Source: Phoronis australis (taxonomy: Eukaryota > Phoronida > Phoronidae). Taken from it: a stretch of 64,000 nucleotides of DNA. The notes under the pieces are model-generated. The model searched no databases. It saw only the letters and a list, made by a program, of their open reading frames with translations, and was not told the origin of the DNA. Position numbers and translations under genes: made by a program. Shown in pieces: positions 47,394 to 59,120 of this stretch (its first letter is position 1; each line of letters opens with the position of its first letter). The stretch spans positions 125,790 through 189,789 of the forward strand of contig NMRA01000523.1 of NCBI GenBank assembly GCA_002633005.1, written 5' to 3'.

Positions 47394-47512
47394 TATAAAA
47401 CACACCGCCACTTAGACAAGTGATACTTGTGTAATTTTACGGCTAAAGTTCGTGCTCTCCAATTCACTTTCGTCAAGCCTGAGAAGATTATATCAGCTTT
47501 AACTTTTTAAGG
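47394..47512 (+). promoter_or_regulatory. TATA box and possible noncoding first exon
   Basis: TATAAAA at 47394-47400 is followed about 30 bp downstream by a plausible start (ACTTAGACAAG, 47411 onward). A 5' leader without a convincing ATG ends at 47512 with a consensus donor (AAGG/GTAAGT). No downstream coding exon could be assigned, so this stays a candidate promoter. Confidence 0.4.
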
Positions 47513-48700
47513 GTAAGTGTGCTTTTTTATTGTTTTTAACTTTTAAATTCCCAGTCATATAATCTTTAAACGTCAAAAGAATAATAATCTTTGGCTATAT
47601 AGCTAAAATATTCGGCNGCAAGATACTAGAATTATATTGCGTTAACGGCGAAAACGTTTTTTGTCACTCTGTCAAAACAAAAAAAAAATAAATGCCACGA
47701 ATAACGACATTTTTTATCCAACATAGCATCTTCATCGTCACAAACGTTACAATTCAGTCTAAAAATTTAAATCATTCGGTAGAAATGCACGATTGAGTTT
47801 AAAAGTTGACTTCCTGAGAAGATTTTCACTTAAAAGTCACTAAAAGCTTTTTTTGCGCTGTTTCCGGGGAACCGTCTTTCAGTGGAGTAATTTTTGGAAA
47901 TTTCCAAAAGATGTTTAAATAAGCCTAAAATTTTAAACTGAAAGCAAACGTAAGTGCTTTTTTGGATGCAAATTATGTGAAAGCACGTGCATGCATGTAC
48001 ACGCATAGTAGGCCAAGCATATTGGCGAGTCTCCCTGTATATCATTCATTGGCAACAATCTTCACTGTACTGCGCAAGACGAATAGCAGCGCACATTTTG
48101 TGATGGGGTGTGACCAAGTATCAATTTGAAACACTGTTTCTCTCATTTATCTCTCGTATAGGCGCAAGCACTTTATTTTAAAATTAGACGTAGCTTCGGT
48201 TGCAGGAGCTTGGGACTAAATACGCGCATATACTGTAAAAATAAAAGGTATGCAGAGAGGGAATTTCGTACGAAATTCTGAAATTTGAAGATCTTGAAAA
48301 ACTTTTATTCACTGAAACATTCATTCCAATTTAGCGGTTTACATTCAGGTAGAATATTTCAACGGCTTTCTGCAAGACTAATTCAATATTTTTTAGAATA
48401 TCGGCCGTTCGTACATGTAGTATCAACCCTTAGGACTCTTGTCCGCTGTCTGCCGGGGAATTTCGTTTTGGAGTTTCCTCCCGTCATAAAGGACTATAGA
48501 ACCAGCCTCCAACTATTTTTTTTGCTTTTTGTGAGCTGTAAATGGCACCCCGTTTGCAGTGGCCCTAAAAGTATTTTTAAATTTTGCTAAATCGGTGTAG
48601 AAGCCGTCTTGATTGCCGGTTGTCTTGAATATAAACATTACATCTATTTTAATTTTAATTTGATTTCGAAATAATTATTTTTTGTAGGCGCATTTGAGTA

Positions 48701-49061
48701 GTTGCTCCGAGCTTCTACTTATGCTGCAGGCCCCGCAGTGGCTAAATCAGGCTCAGCATGTATTACAGCATTATTCTCAGAACATGGCAAACTTCTGAGC
48801 TCAAACTTACCAGGACTTGATGCTCACGACTGTGATAGAATGGTCGTGTCCCTCAACTGACGGATACAACCAGAAGAACTTGAATTTGTAAGCTGCGAAG
48901 ACATAAGATAAATCGACGACGAATACATTATTTTTAAGGACGAACGTACTAGTTCATTGCAGGTGTGGTTTAAAAATTAATATGCAGTGAGATAATCGTT
49001 GTAAGAGCATTTTAATAGGGGCTCCGCGCTTCGACTTGTGCTGCAGGCCCCGCAGTGGCTT
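48701..49061. repeat. Pair of ~43-bp direct repeats
   Basis: GCTCCGNGCTTCNACTTNTG followed by CTGCAGGCCCCGCAGTGGCT occurs at about 48704-48743 and 49021-49060, 320 bp apart. The second copy abuts the TTAA at the start of the THAP-bearing element. Confidence 0.75.
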
Positions 49062-49063
49062 AA

Positions 49064-50100
49064 AGGAGAATGCCAGTCGATTTAATTAGAATTTTTACCA
49101 CCTTAATCAGTCTATATTCACATCTCCTCGTCAACGATCGATCTTTTTACTTCGCCGAGAGGTGTCGCGCTAACCGGTGAGGAAGGTGAGAAACGACGCA
49201 GCGACGCCAGATGTTCTTCTGCACAGTAAGTGCCGCTGTGGTGTGCTGTATCGTTTCCGCTCATGCGAACTATGAAGCTAAGAGGAAAGCGGGTATATCC
49301 TTTTTTCGATTTCCTCGAGAGCCTATAATGCTTCGGGAGTGGTTCGTGGTAGTGAAGAATGAAAAGTACGCCGTTAATACCAAGTATGAGGCCGTAAAAC
49401 TTCTCCGTGTCTGTGGCTGGCATTTCGTCGACAGTCGTTTCACTGACGATCGAATGCCGTCTTAGTAAACAGCACATGCCGGGGCAGCAAAAAAGAGACT
49501 AAGGCTGAAGTCATATGTTGTGCCTAGTGTGTTTGCGTTCGGCAGGCAGGAAGCAAAAAACGCGGATCGGTTGTTGATTAGTTTTTCATTATGGAGAATT
49601 GTGGTTGGCCATGATGAAAACACAAACCCAGATAGCATGCTGACGGTGGTCCAACGCCGGTCTGACGACTCACGTTACGTCGGGCCAACGTTGGTGTCTG
49701 ACGTCGGACCAACATCATTTTCACGGCTCATCGGATGAATGTTGTAACAACGTCGTAAGAACGTCGCAGTCCGGCCACCGATGACCCGACGTTGGTCCGA
49801 CTACCGACTAATAATCCAAGGCATGAGAACATATAGCGTTTTATTTAACCTGTTTCGTAACTGACTCGTTGGTTAGGCCTCTGTTTGGTCCTCTGGGTTT
49901 AGGATGTTTTTGCCAGTTCTTTTTCCCAGCCCTAAAAAACGTCGTAAGCAGACCTCTGTTCAGAAGCGGTGCAAAATCAGAATGGTCCGTGAGACACATC
50001 TGCCCTTCTCCAAGAAGGCGTTTCACTTGCGGAATTTATTGGTAGCAAATGCAAGCCTCAATCGTTTCCATTATCGAGCAGTTAGCGCAATGATATCATG
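49064..50100 (+). mobile_element. Partial Kolobok/THAP-type element
   Basis: A TTAA at 49060-49063 precedes AGGAGAATGCCAGTCG. A THAP reading frame follows at 49211. No matching right terminus was found, and the frames after about 49560 decay. The sequence 49630-49830 is filled with a repeat of GTCGGNCCAACGT type that is inserted in or follows it. Confidence 0.45.
49211..49465 (+). pseudogene. THAP domain fragment
   Basis: The frame shows CCIVSAHANYEAKRKAGISF, then FRFPREP, LREW and RVCGWHFVDSRF, i.e. the FP, W and C-x2-H-F landmarks of a THAP finger in order. The second zinc-ligand Cys appears to be Ser (VSA). Beyond the stop at 49463 the frame one step on reads SYVVPSVFAF, matching the AVPTIF-like closing motif, so the domain is nearly whole but interrupted. 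Confidence 0.7.
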
Positions 50101-50329
50101 ACAAATCATTCAAACGGTTTTCGAAACTATCCATATGTTCCGTAGTCTGAACACGTTCTCGTCACCTCTCTTGTGTTTCTGGATCAGTGTATTCCGGTTC
50201 GAACTGATAGCGTGTGAAACCTTTGGAGATTTCGTCGGATGAGCACTTACCTAAGCCTGGATTGCGAGTTGCCACGTTGACGTTTAATATTGTGCGTTCT
50301 GTTCCAAACTGAATTACTCTCACCCTACC

Positions 50330-50580
50330 CAGTAAACATGCAGGTACTGGGCCAATACTGGCCCTGAACTGTTTTCTGCATTGGTCCAATGATGTAGGCC
50401 AGTACTGGCCCAATAACATTCTGCACACCTTCTCGGTATTGGGCCGGTATAAGATTGCGATATCGGGCCAGTAAAGGGACAGTACGTGGCCATTACTGGT
50501 CCAATACACCAAAAACCAGTTTTAGCCCTATAAAGGGCCAGTATTGACAAATTGGGTTGGCCCTGTGCAGGGTCATTGAT
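50330..50580. repeat. GGCCAGTACTGGCCCAATA quasi-palindromic repeat cluster
   Basis: At least eight overlapping forms of ACTGGGCCAATACTGGCCC and its reverse within 250 bp. The minus-strand open frame here is repeat-derived. Confidence 0.75.
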
Positions 50581-50599
50581 GGGCTCACATTAAGCCTGT

Positions 50600-52440
50600 G
50601 TATACTAATTACTTGGCGAAAAAGCAGTGGTAGGCCAGTACAGTGCCAATGTTGAACCACTTATTTTGTCTTTACAACCCAATGCAGAAATATTAATGTT
50701 TGTGGGTATAAAGAAACAGCAGGTTTGTTTTTTTAATACTTCGGGTTTTTAACTCCTATAACGTTCGCTTTGTTGGTGATTTCAATCCTACTGCATGTGA
50801 AGTTGTGACTCACAAGAAGAAAAGGTTATTTTTCTTTAATACTTTTATTACTATGAAACTGCTAAGGTAGAATACTTACAAAAATGATGAATTACAGAAG
50901 TAAAAACTAGGCAACTAATTTTTTTTTACAAAACTGTCTCGGGCTTGTTAGTGGACTTGCAGCTTCACACAGTCTTCGCCCTCCCTTCCTGTCTCCGGAA
51001 CATGGTGCCTCTTTTACTATAAAGCTTGCATTAGCAACTGTGCTCCTTGATCACAATCCCTGAAATAAAACAAACCCTGCTTAGTATCTTAGAGTACAAA
51101 CTAAAAGACTCAACTATACATTCTCCAGATAAGTTATGCATAATAAGAATTACCTAAAAACACTGTATACCATTCCAACACGAAACTTGTTTGAAATGTA
51201 TAATCTGCAAGATATAAATGTTTCATCCTTTCCTAACACAAGTATTACAGCTGGTTGTAGGACTTCAGTTTCTTGTAATAAATATTTTCAGAAGTGACTT
51301 TTTATTCATTTCATTTCTTCCCAAAATGTCTATTTTGTTACCATTTTAAAATTCCTAAAAATGCTTCACAATCTGTCACAAAAGTCTCGTGAGCATCAAT
51401 TGATGGCTTCGCTCTGTTTTTTTTACACACAACTGACACTGATGTGACCTTTTCAACTTCGTCCCCAAGTCTCAAGATGGCACTGATCGGTTTAGTCATT
51501 TGAGGCTTGGTTATTGGAATTAGTTTATGGCAGTGATTGACCGAAGCCTTGACACCATTGAACAAAGGCAGATTGTATTTATGTTCACATTGCAGCCATT
51601 CATGCGACAGATTGCATTGTTTTAGTTAATGTCTGAAATAAAGGTTGTACTTATTTCCAATTCTTATTTATGAATAGTCTGTTTTCAAATAAAAACATCA
51701 TTTTTCAATAATTTAGACCTAAATTGCTGCAGTATACGGTTGGTTTTTATTTTATATAAAACTGCAGAAAATTTTAAAATTACATGTGATATTCCGGCAA
51801 TTTCAGTAAAAATTCTGAAAAATTTCATTTCCCATTACCAAGCCTCAAATGGCTTAACTGATCATAACCATCTTGAGGCTTGGAGACGAGGCTGAGTGCT
51901 GCTTATATGCCGAGCGTGTACAACGTTGTCAAAGAAGTAAACAAAGAAACAAAAAGGGAACTTTTTTACGTTTCATAAGATCACCAATAGCCCGCATTGT
52001 TTTGAGTTTTGATATTTGGGCGTATGGAGTTTCGTTGTGAAACAACTAAAGTGAGATAGAACATGTAAAATGTGCGAATAATAAGTAGATGGAAGTTCCT
52101 ATCTTTAAAGCCCCACATCACAGTTTCGGAGGTCGAATTCAACCTTAAGTAAAGCAACTTTGCAAGGGAGAAACGGGTTGCAGAAGCAAATTTTCAACTC
52201 CACTTGATCCCTAGAAGAGCTACGTAAACTCTGTGTACTCAACTTATTTTATGGAGAAAGCCCTAAACAGAGTTACGAAAATAAACGTAAAATCAATCAA
52301 AGAGGATTGGACCCCCCAGACACTCCGAATTTATCTTTCGATCACCACTGACGTCACTCAGTAGGCAACTTTATAAACTATAAAGGTGGGACTATAAAAA
52401 CAGGTTTGCTCAATTTTCTCAAATGTGCAAAATCAGCACT
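50600..52440. other. No firm gene; one minus-strand ORF with inverted echo
   Basis: A minus frame at 51338-51565, extending upstream to about 51620 (LKQCNLSHEWLQCEHKYN), contains KPQMTKPISAILRLGDEVEK. The nucleotide stretch coding this (about 51450-51520) is repeated inverted at 51836-51900. A stop lies directly after the only nearby acceptor, so it is not convincingly an exon. The product, if any, is unknown. Confidence 0.3.
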
Positions 52441-52443
52441 AAA

Positions 52444-52560
52444 CCAGTGGCGGATTTAGAGGGGGGCCATGGGCGCCATGGCTCCCCTAAAATTATCCAA
52501 GATTCCATTGAGCAGTTCGGGAGAGCCAATGTTTGACAGGCAAATTCCTGGCTAATACTN
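52444..52560. mobile_element. Truncated GGCGGATTTAGGGGG-family element
   Basis: Begins CCAGTGGCGGATTTAGAGGG and breaks off at an unresolved base (52560). The following 250 bp is a repeat with inverted TTTAAACCAG / CTGGTTTAAA motifs. Confidence 0.6.
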
Positions 52561-52819
52561 GTTAAACCTGGGTCTGACCAAGCCTAAAGTTAAAGCTGGT
52601 TTAAAATCTTAATACAGGGCTAAAGAATATAGACCTCATTGGTGAAATGAAAACTTAGACAAGGTCTAAAAAGGAGATAAAATAGGTTTTACTAGCCCAC
52701 TGGTCTAAAAGTTAAACCACATTTATGAAACGCAGATTATCTTTAAGCCTGGTCTAAATCCAGTTTAAACCAGGTTTAACTTTAAACCACCTTCATAAAA
52801 TGGGCTACACTAGCGTTTG

Positions 52820-55800
52820 CGGCATGTAAACCGGAATAGATAGAATGTGTAATTAAGACCTCGTTTTCATTCTGCGACACTTTATTAAATCGAAATCACT
52901 TGTGCCCTGACATACAAAAAGCAACTACTACTGTTTCTGCATCACATATATTACTGGTCATCCTGTCGCTTGCTTGAAGCAATATGCTTCTTCGAATGGG
53001 CAATGTGTCAAAGTCAGTAGGTCAGCCGACCAAGATTGGACGGGTGACCTACTGGGTCAACGACATCAACATGTTTACTACACTTAGAAAAGATCAGTAC
53101 TGAAATCACGTGGATGCTCAGGCTGGATGGGCCATAGAAGTTACTCGACAGAAAACAAAGCAAGTTGACAGAAACATATCTGAAATCTTTTGCTGTGTTA
53201 ACATAAAAGTAAATCCAAAGTAAACGGGTATTCAATAAAAGACAACTTAGTAAAACTAAGAGATAACAAGACCAATTTGAAAACCACGTCATTCCTGGCA
53301 CCAACACAGGGTCTGAGTGATTCTTGAGCGATGACAGGCAGACCAGTGGACCAAAACAAACCCAAACAAATGAACAATTCTGACAACATTACAATATTGT
53401 GGTAATGCACAAGTTTGATGAAAATGCAGAAGAATCTGACGCACATGTATGTATCGCTTTATGTCCGAAAAACCGAGGAACTTATCTTTGGCTTGAATAG
53501 TCTGAGTTGTTCACATTTCATATAGAGTGGAGTGTTCTTCATTTTCTTCAACAACAAGATTTTAAATGTCGCCTGTAATTTTTTTGTTCTCATTATTCAT
53601 AAGTTGATTAAGTGTTTAGCAGTTGGAATTTTGACCTTTCCTGCCTTAGTACATTCAGTGAATTTTATTAGTAAAATGAACTTTTTCCCATAGCCAAATT
53701 GTTTTCATTTGTAGAAAGCTCTTCAGAAACTTCAGAGTTCAGCTTTTTTCAGAAAAATGTAGCTTTTCAGATTTTAGGCGTGTTCCCTGCAACAGAATCT
53801 AAAATAAAAGAGTAGGAAACAACCATATAACCACCTGGGACTGCCACTTTTAAGGCCGGGGGGATACTTTGATTTGCTGTTATAAGAATCAAGCAAAGGT
53901 GCGATTTTATAGCTGATCAAGACTTAGTGAGAGGGGATATAATTTTTTGGGACTTTGTCACCATATCCTGTCATCATAGCGTGGACCTCATTTTGCGTTA
54001 CTTGTTTGCCATCATCTCATCCTCTTCGAATTCTCTGTGTGTGATAAGATCTCCTTGAGAAAGAGTTCACATACCGGTAGACAAACTGTTGTTTACAGCT
54101 ATATTTACTTTTCGTTGTCTTCAATCCATTAACTACAGAAAAAAACAAATACCCTGGATAATTTAGACCAGGTACTAACGAAACACAAATGAATTACCAA
54201 TCAGTTAATGTTTTCTTAATTGAAGAGCATATAGGTACCCTGAGTACATACATAGCTATTTTCTCTTCTCTTAATGACGGAGCTTTACGTGCTGGAGGGG
54301 TGTTTTGGTGCTTACTTGGGACTGGAGTCCCCTATCTATTTTTTCTGCTTTATCACCACTGTCACAAATGAATCAGTATAAGTTCCTATCTGAAGTGGTT
54401 GTAGGTCACAATTAAGTGCGGCCATATGACTCAATTGTGTGCTTGACCTTTTCACCTCAGTGTTGTTAACCAAGCATATGTGCAACGGTTGACTGAACAT
54501 GTATCGCCAAAACATACATGTAGTCTGGGATCGAACACAATGATGACAATTGCAATGCAACGCCCTGAATTGTCAAATGGATTTAGAAGTTGCACTTTAC
54601 CATGACAAAAGAATAGTTTATAAAATTGAGACATCAGCGTATTTCTGGTTAGCTTCAGTCTCATTTTGGAATGCATATAAAGTGTACAGTGAGCTTGTTC
54701 AGAGTGTTTCTTTTAATACTTGTACGAAAATGGAGAATTAGTTTACTTTGATTAAATTCATTGTGGTGACCATTTTTAGTTTACACATTCAAATACAAAT
54801 CTAAAAATAATGAATAAACACAATTGTTTATTTAGGTTAATATAATATATGATTCTCTTGACAACAGTTGCCAACTTATATTACATTAAAGACTAACATT
54901 TTTGTGTCTTGTTCTACTCACAGGTGTTCGTTTAAATGGATGACAGCAGTGACGTCTGCTTAACTAACTTACACTGGAACATATAATTGCGCAACTGAAA
55001 CAGTTCTCAATAAATTATGATATAGCTGCAAAACTATTATATCCACTAATACGAAAGTAGACGTTCTCGAAAGTGCATGAATGAAACTGAAAAGCTTGTA
55101 ATAAAACATCAAAGCCTGTAATGAAAATTACTGCAAGTTTTGTATTCATACACCACCTTCATGTACATCAGCTTGTTACTTTGTAAAATCATATTGGATG
55201 TAAAAAAATCGATGTAATCTCATACACTGTTTTTGTATTGTTTTGTATATTTTAACGAAAAGTCTCAAAGTATTTTTAAAAAATTCATTTACAGCGTGTA
55301 CGTGTACAGAATACTAGGTTGGGTGCTAAGTACCAATGTTTACTATAAAGTAGTAGTGATAACAGGGGGTCGGTAACTTGACACTTTCTAAGTTTTATAA
55401 CAGCAGTCCGAGAGCTGTACTGCTGTAGCTACAGACCAGGCGAGTTTTTCTCATGGATTCACTGAGACTAAAAATGGATCTTGGCCCCGAGCGCACTAAC
55501 GGGTACCTAGGAGGTGCTTGAAGTAACTATAGCTGGATCGAAGGTCAAGGTTCTTTATTTATTCTGATCCAGTTTCGGAAAAACTTATATATTATGGCCA
55601 TTCTTTGAAGTATTTTTTGGAAAGGTGAGGTGTCACTGAGGTCCCGAGGTGCCTGTTATGAGTGCCTTTGTGGCCGTTTCAGAATCTCTTTATGAAACAC
55701 AGCCGGTAGTCCAGTTTCTGGTTGCTGGGGAAAATGATACAGAATGTGTCCAAAATGTACACACTTCAACGTCTGGAGTTCAAATTCAGTTCCCGTGGGT

Positions 55801-56320
55801 AACTGAGAGTCTACGCAGGCCTTCTAGTGCATGGTTAGGATTTACACCTTATTTTTATCGTGGATGTGCCTCAGTGAAATGACGTGCTCCGTGCATGCGC
55901 GCACCTGGAGGTAGTCGTGAGGCTAAATGCCAAAGTGAGCAAAAAGGCATGCCTCAGAGAAACAAAAAGTTTGAGAAAAACGAGATAATCACTAAAAAGG
56001 CGGGACTCCGCGTATGCACAATTCATAGCCCTTAACGAACCCCGTGTTCACTTCTTTCTTTAGTAAAAGGTCCACATTCTCAAAAATTCGAGCCTCCTTA
56101 TATTTTAGGCTGGGTGCGCTGGTATACACGGGAAATACTAGCAAATGATTCAGCTTTGAAATACAAAAATTCATTGCGCAATACTACTGGAAACAAAAAC
56201 ATTAAGGAAGTTCCAAGACAACCTTGATGACCAATAAGTTTGATTATATTTATTTCAGTACTTAAACTTCGTTTTTGATCTACGCTTTGTAAACTTAAAC
56301 CCAGTAATCTAGCTCCTAAG
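52820..56320. other. Gene-poor interval
   Basis: Only short unsupported open frames. The piece 56035-56120 (TTTTAGGCTGGGTGCGCTGG and upstream) matches inner sequence of the 28.0-kb element. Confidence 0.35.
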
Positions 56321-56339
56321 CCTATAAACAATTTTTTTT

Positions 56340-57010
56340 GTCATTTGAATTGATAGAACATTTTAGGACACATTGCTGAGGTGTCCGAAATTCACCAATT
56401 TCCTTGAGACTTATTTCAGATAGACGAAAATCATTTAGCGTACTTTATATTGATAGATCGAATTTTCCCCATGTCGGCCTGCAATTAAGTTCATTCAAGT
56501 ATTGTCATTTCTAACAAGATTAGCTTCTAAATGTCATAAAACATCTCTCAATCAGTTCACTTTCGTAGATACATAAACATGTAAATCAGAAAGCAACAAT
56601 CAAATCCATGAGCAATGCGTTAACATGTACATGTACCTTGATTTAATGACTTAATTCCTTTTTGATCTCCTGTTAGTGACTTTAAACAACGAATCTTGTA
56701 TCGAAGTCAAAAAGCAATGCATTTATTGTCATTTGAATTGTGGGTAATTTTTTTGGGAAGCGTCTTAATGTCATCAATGTTTTGAGAGTTATTTTAGACA
56801 AGCAAAAAGCGTCCAAGTGCACCTCACAATTTGGGGATCGGATCATATTTTTTCCATATTCAGGATTAAACTAAATTCCCTGAATCTTCATCGTTTCTTA
56901 AAAAGTTAACTTATAACTGCAAAAAATCACCTAATAACCTGTCGGTTTTCGTAGATACATAAACATGTAAATCAGAGACCAACGAGTTTTGTTGATCAGA
57001 ATGCAATATT
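56340..57010. repeat. Two diverged tandem copies (~385 bp)
   Basis: CGTAGATACATAAACATGTA plus AATCAGA occurs at about 56564 and 56951, each preceded by GTCATTTGAATTG, a TTGAGANTTATTT(T)AGA block and a run of shared spacing, indicating a degenerate tandem duplication. Noncoding. Confidence 0.6.
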
Positions 57011-58655
57011 ATAAGCAATCTCCGCAGGCATGCACGCAGATTTTTGACGGGTAACCGGGGGGAATGGGAAATTGGGCATTCATAGTAAGGTGCTCTTTCC
57101 GAGGTACCTATAACGGTTTACGACTTTAACTTTACCTCAAAAAACGCTGAAATATTTGTTTAATTTGTTATTATTAGGAGTATTTGGGTACACTCGTACG
57201 ACATGTACACGGTCACCCCAACGGTAGCCTAGACAGCAGTGTTTTCCAATAGTGGGAATTCCTTACAAACAACTCATAGTAACCATCTTCAAAAGAGATA
57301 CTGTTCTCGTGATAATATGGAAACCAGTAACATTCTTTTATAACTAACCAACTGAAATAGTCGTTTTGTGTAATAAACACACAGAGGTCTTCACGTTCTT
57401 TAAAATTTCTGACTCCCTTTCGATGACGGTCAATCCTTTTGTATTTTTTCACGTTTTTTGGTTGTTTGGATAGGATGTCTTGATACTGCTGTGCTGTGCA
57501 CGAACGCTTTTTGGTTTTTGATGAATTTCGAGTCCCAGCTTACCTCGTGAATACTTTGAAGTGTCGGATTTACATGCATAGACAAACGGGACATTTCTTC
57601 GAACTGCTCCACCGAGAGAGGGTCACCTTAATTATGAAAAGCTGAACATCACTAAACTTGGAAAAGATTGACAGTTCATTCCACCGCCGTATGGTCAGAC
57701 GACGGCGCATAAAGTGACCTTCTTCAACATGAAAGTTGGTTGCACGATTTCACCAAAACAGGAAAATAGACGTAATCCAGTCCATCATTATGGGACCTCT
57801 CTCCGTGGGGATATCCATAAGAATTCGTAAATAGAAACATTAAAACTGTGGTCACTTGAATGTCATCAATGGAATCCTTCAGACGTGGGGCCCCTCTATG
57901 TGAAAATATCTATAATTTCAAAAATTAAGAAATGTGCAGCAATTGAAGATTTACATGTATCTGTCAGGTCTTCAATTTTTTCAAGTGATATCGTATTCGA
58001 GAAAAGCGACAGTTGTCTCCGTTATCTTTTGCCAGAGAAGGGCCTCTGTAAAAATATGGTTTTGAAGTCGCAAAATTGACTTACTGAATTTAAAAATAAA
58101 GTAAATTAATACACTCCGCAAAAGCTTCACTTTACAAATTTTGTCGATTTTTCGAAATATAAGCATGAATCCTTTAGACGACCTGTGCTGCGAAAGCGGT
58201 GACCCCACCAACAATGTCCTGGCCAGGATCTTTTAAAGGTAAACCATGTACTGATAAAGAGTTGTAACAATGTTCTCTTTAATTTGCTCTCTTATCTGCA
58301 TTTAGCAGTCTTTATTTTCTCGACTGTCCCCGCCCCACGCGTATGTCGGTTGCCACGCTTTAACCCTGACGCCTGAACAATTTTGGGGGCCCGTTCCCCC
58401 CACGACCACCCCGCTTCCTACGGCCTACATTTGTCGATGAAATTTTTACGCATACAATTTTCAAAAAGACTTCGTTACCAAAACCATTGTTAAAAATAAG
58501 AAAACGTCACTGACAACTCATTTTGCCATGAACAACAACATGAACTGATGAAAGATGAAAGACGTGACCGCATACTCCACATTGAGAATCACGTGACGTT
58601 AGAGTAATATTCAACTCCGCAGCTCTCGGAATCACGACCCAGTTTAGTCGATATA
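57010..58655. other. No supported gene
   Basis: Contains a minus-strand frame at 57213-57452 (YKRIDRHRKGVRNFKERED) and neighbours without recognisable domains. Confidence 0.35.
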
Positions 58656-58839
58656 ATGACCTCGAAAGGTAAACTCGTACGACCCTCTGAGGGAAACGGT
58701 GACACCCGCTATGCTCGGGGCGGAATCAACATGCACGCATTTCGCGACACCGTAGAAGAATGTGATAAACTTTTTGACGACATTAAAGTTTTTATACCAC
58801 GTGCAGATGACGTGTGGCTATGTGCCTTCGGAAAGTCAG
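58656..58839 (+). CDS. Sulfotransferase-like first coding exon (partial gene)
   Basis: ATG at 58656 opens 61 codons that end in a consensus donor (AAGTCAG/GTAAGA) in phase 1. The final block, VFIPRADDVWLCAFGKSG, aligns with the start of the cytosolic sulfotransferase fold, where x-R-x-D-D-V-W-V-x-T-Y/F-P-K-S-G-T-T-W forms the PAPS 5'-phosphosulfate loop. Many animal SULT genes have an intron right after this KSG. The preceding FDDIKVFIP resembles the conserved Y-x-G-x-x-F/L-P region. Odd point: the loop has AFGKSG where TFPKSG is usual. No second exon was found before 64 kb, so the gene is either continued beyond the window or truncated. SULT-like enzymes transfer sulfate from PAPS to small acceptors in the cytosol. 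Confidence 0.5.
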
Positions 58840-58949
58840 GTAAGAATGAGTGGAATGAACTCATTTGCTCCCTAAAGTCAAGTCTTATCAGCTGCTGTAC
58901 TGGCCAGTTCAAGTCCATGCATTTTGCAGTGTTTTTAGGGGTGCGCATT

Positions 58950-59120
58950 TCATCAGAGTGACATCATGTGCGGCGCAGAACTGAAAAAAGTGGGAGGCCA
59001 AAGCGCCCTCAGCCCTCCGTGGTTCAACGCCTATAGACCATGTGCGGCGTAGCACTCGAAAAAGTGGGGCTATAGCCCCTCCCCAGCCTCCTATGTTGCG
59101 CCGCCCATGGACATTGGTGT
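58950..59120. repeat. GC-rich dispersed repeat with internal duplication
   Basis: ATGTGCGGCGYAGNACTNGAAAAAGTGGG-type sequence occurs twice (58968 and 59040), ending GTTGCGCCGCCCATGG. It lies in the intron after the sulfotransferase-like exon and looks like a small mobile element. Confidence 0.5.
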
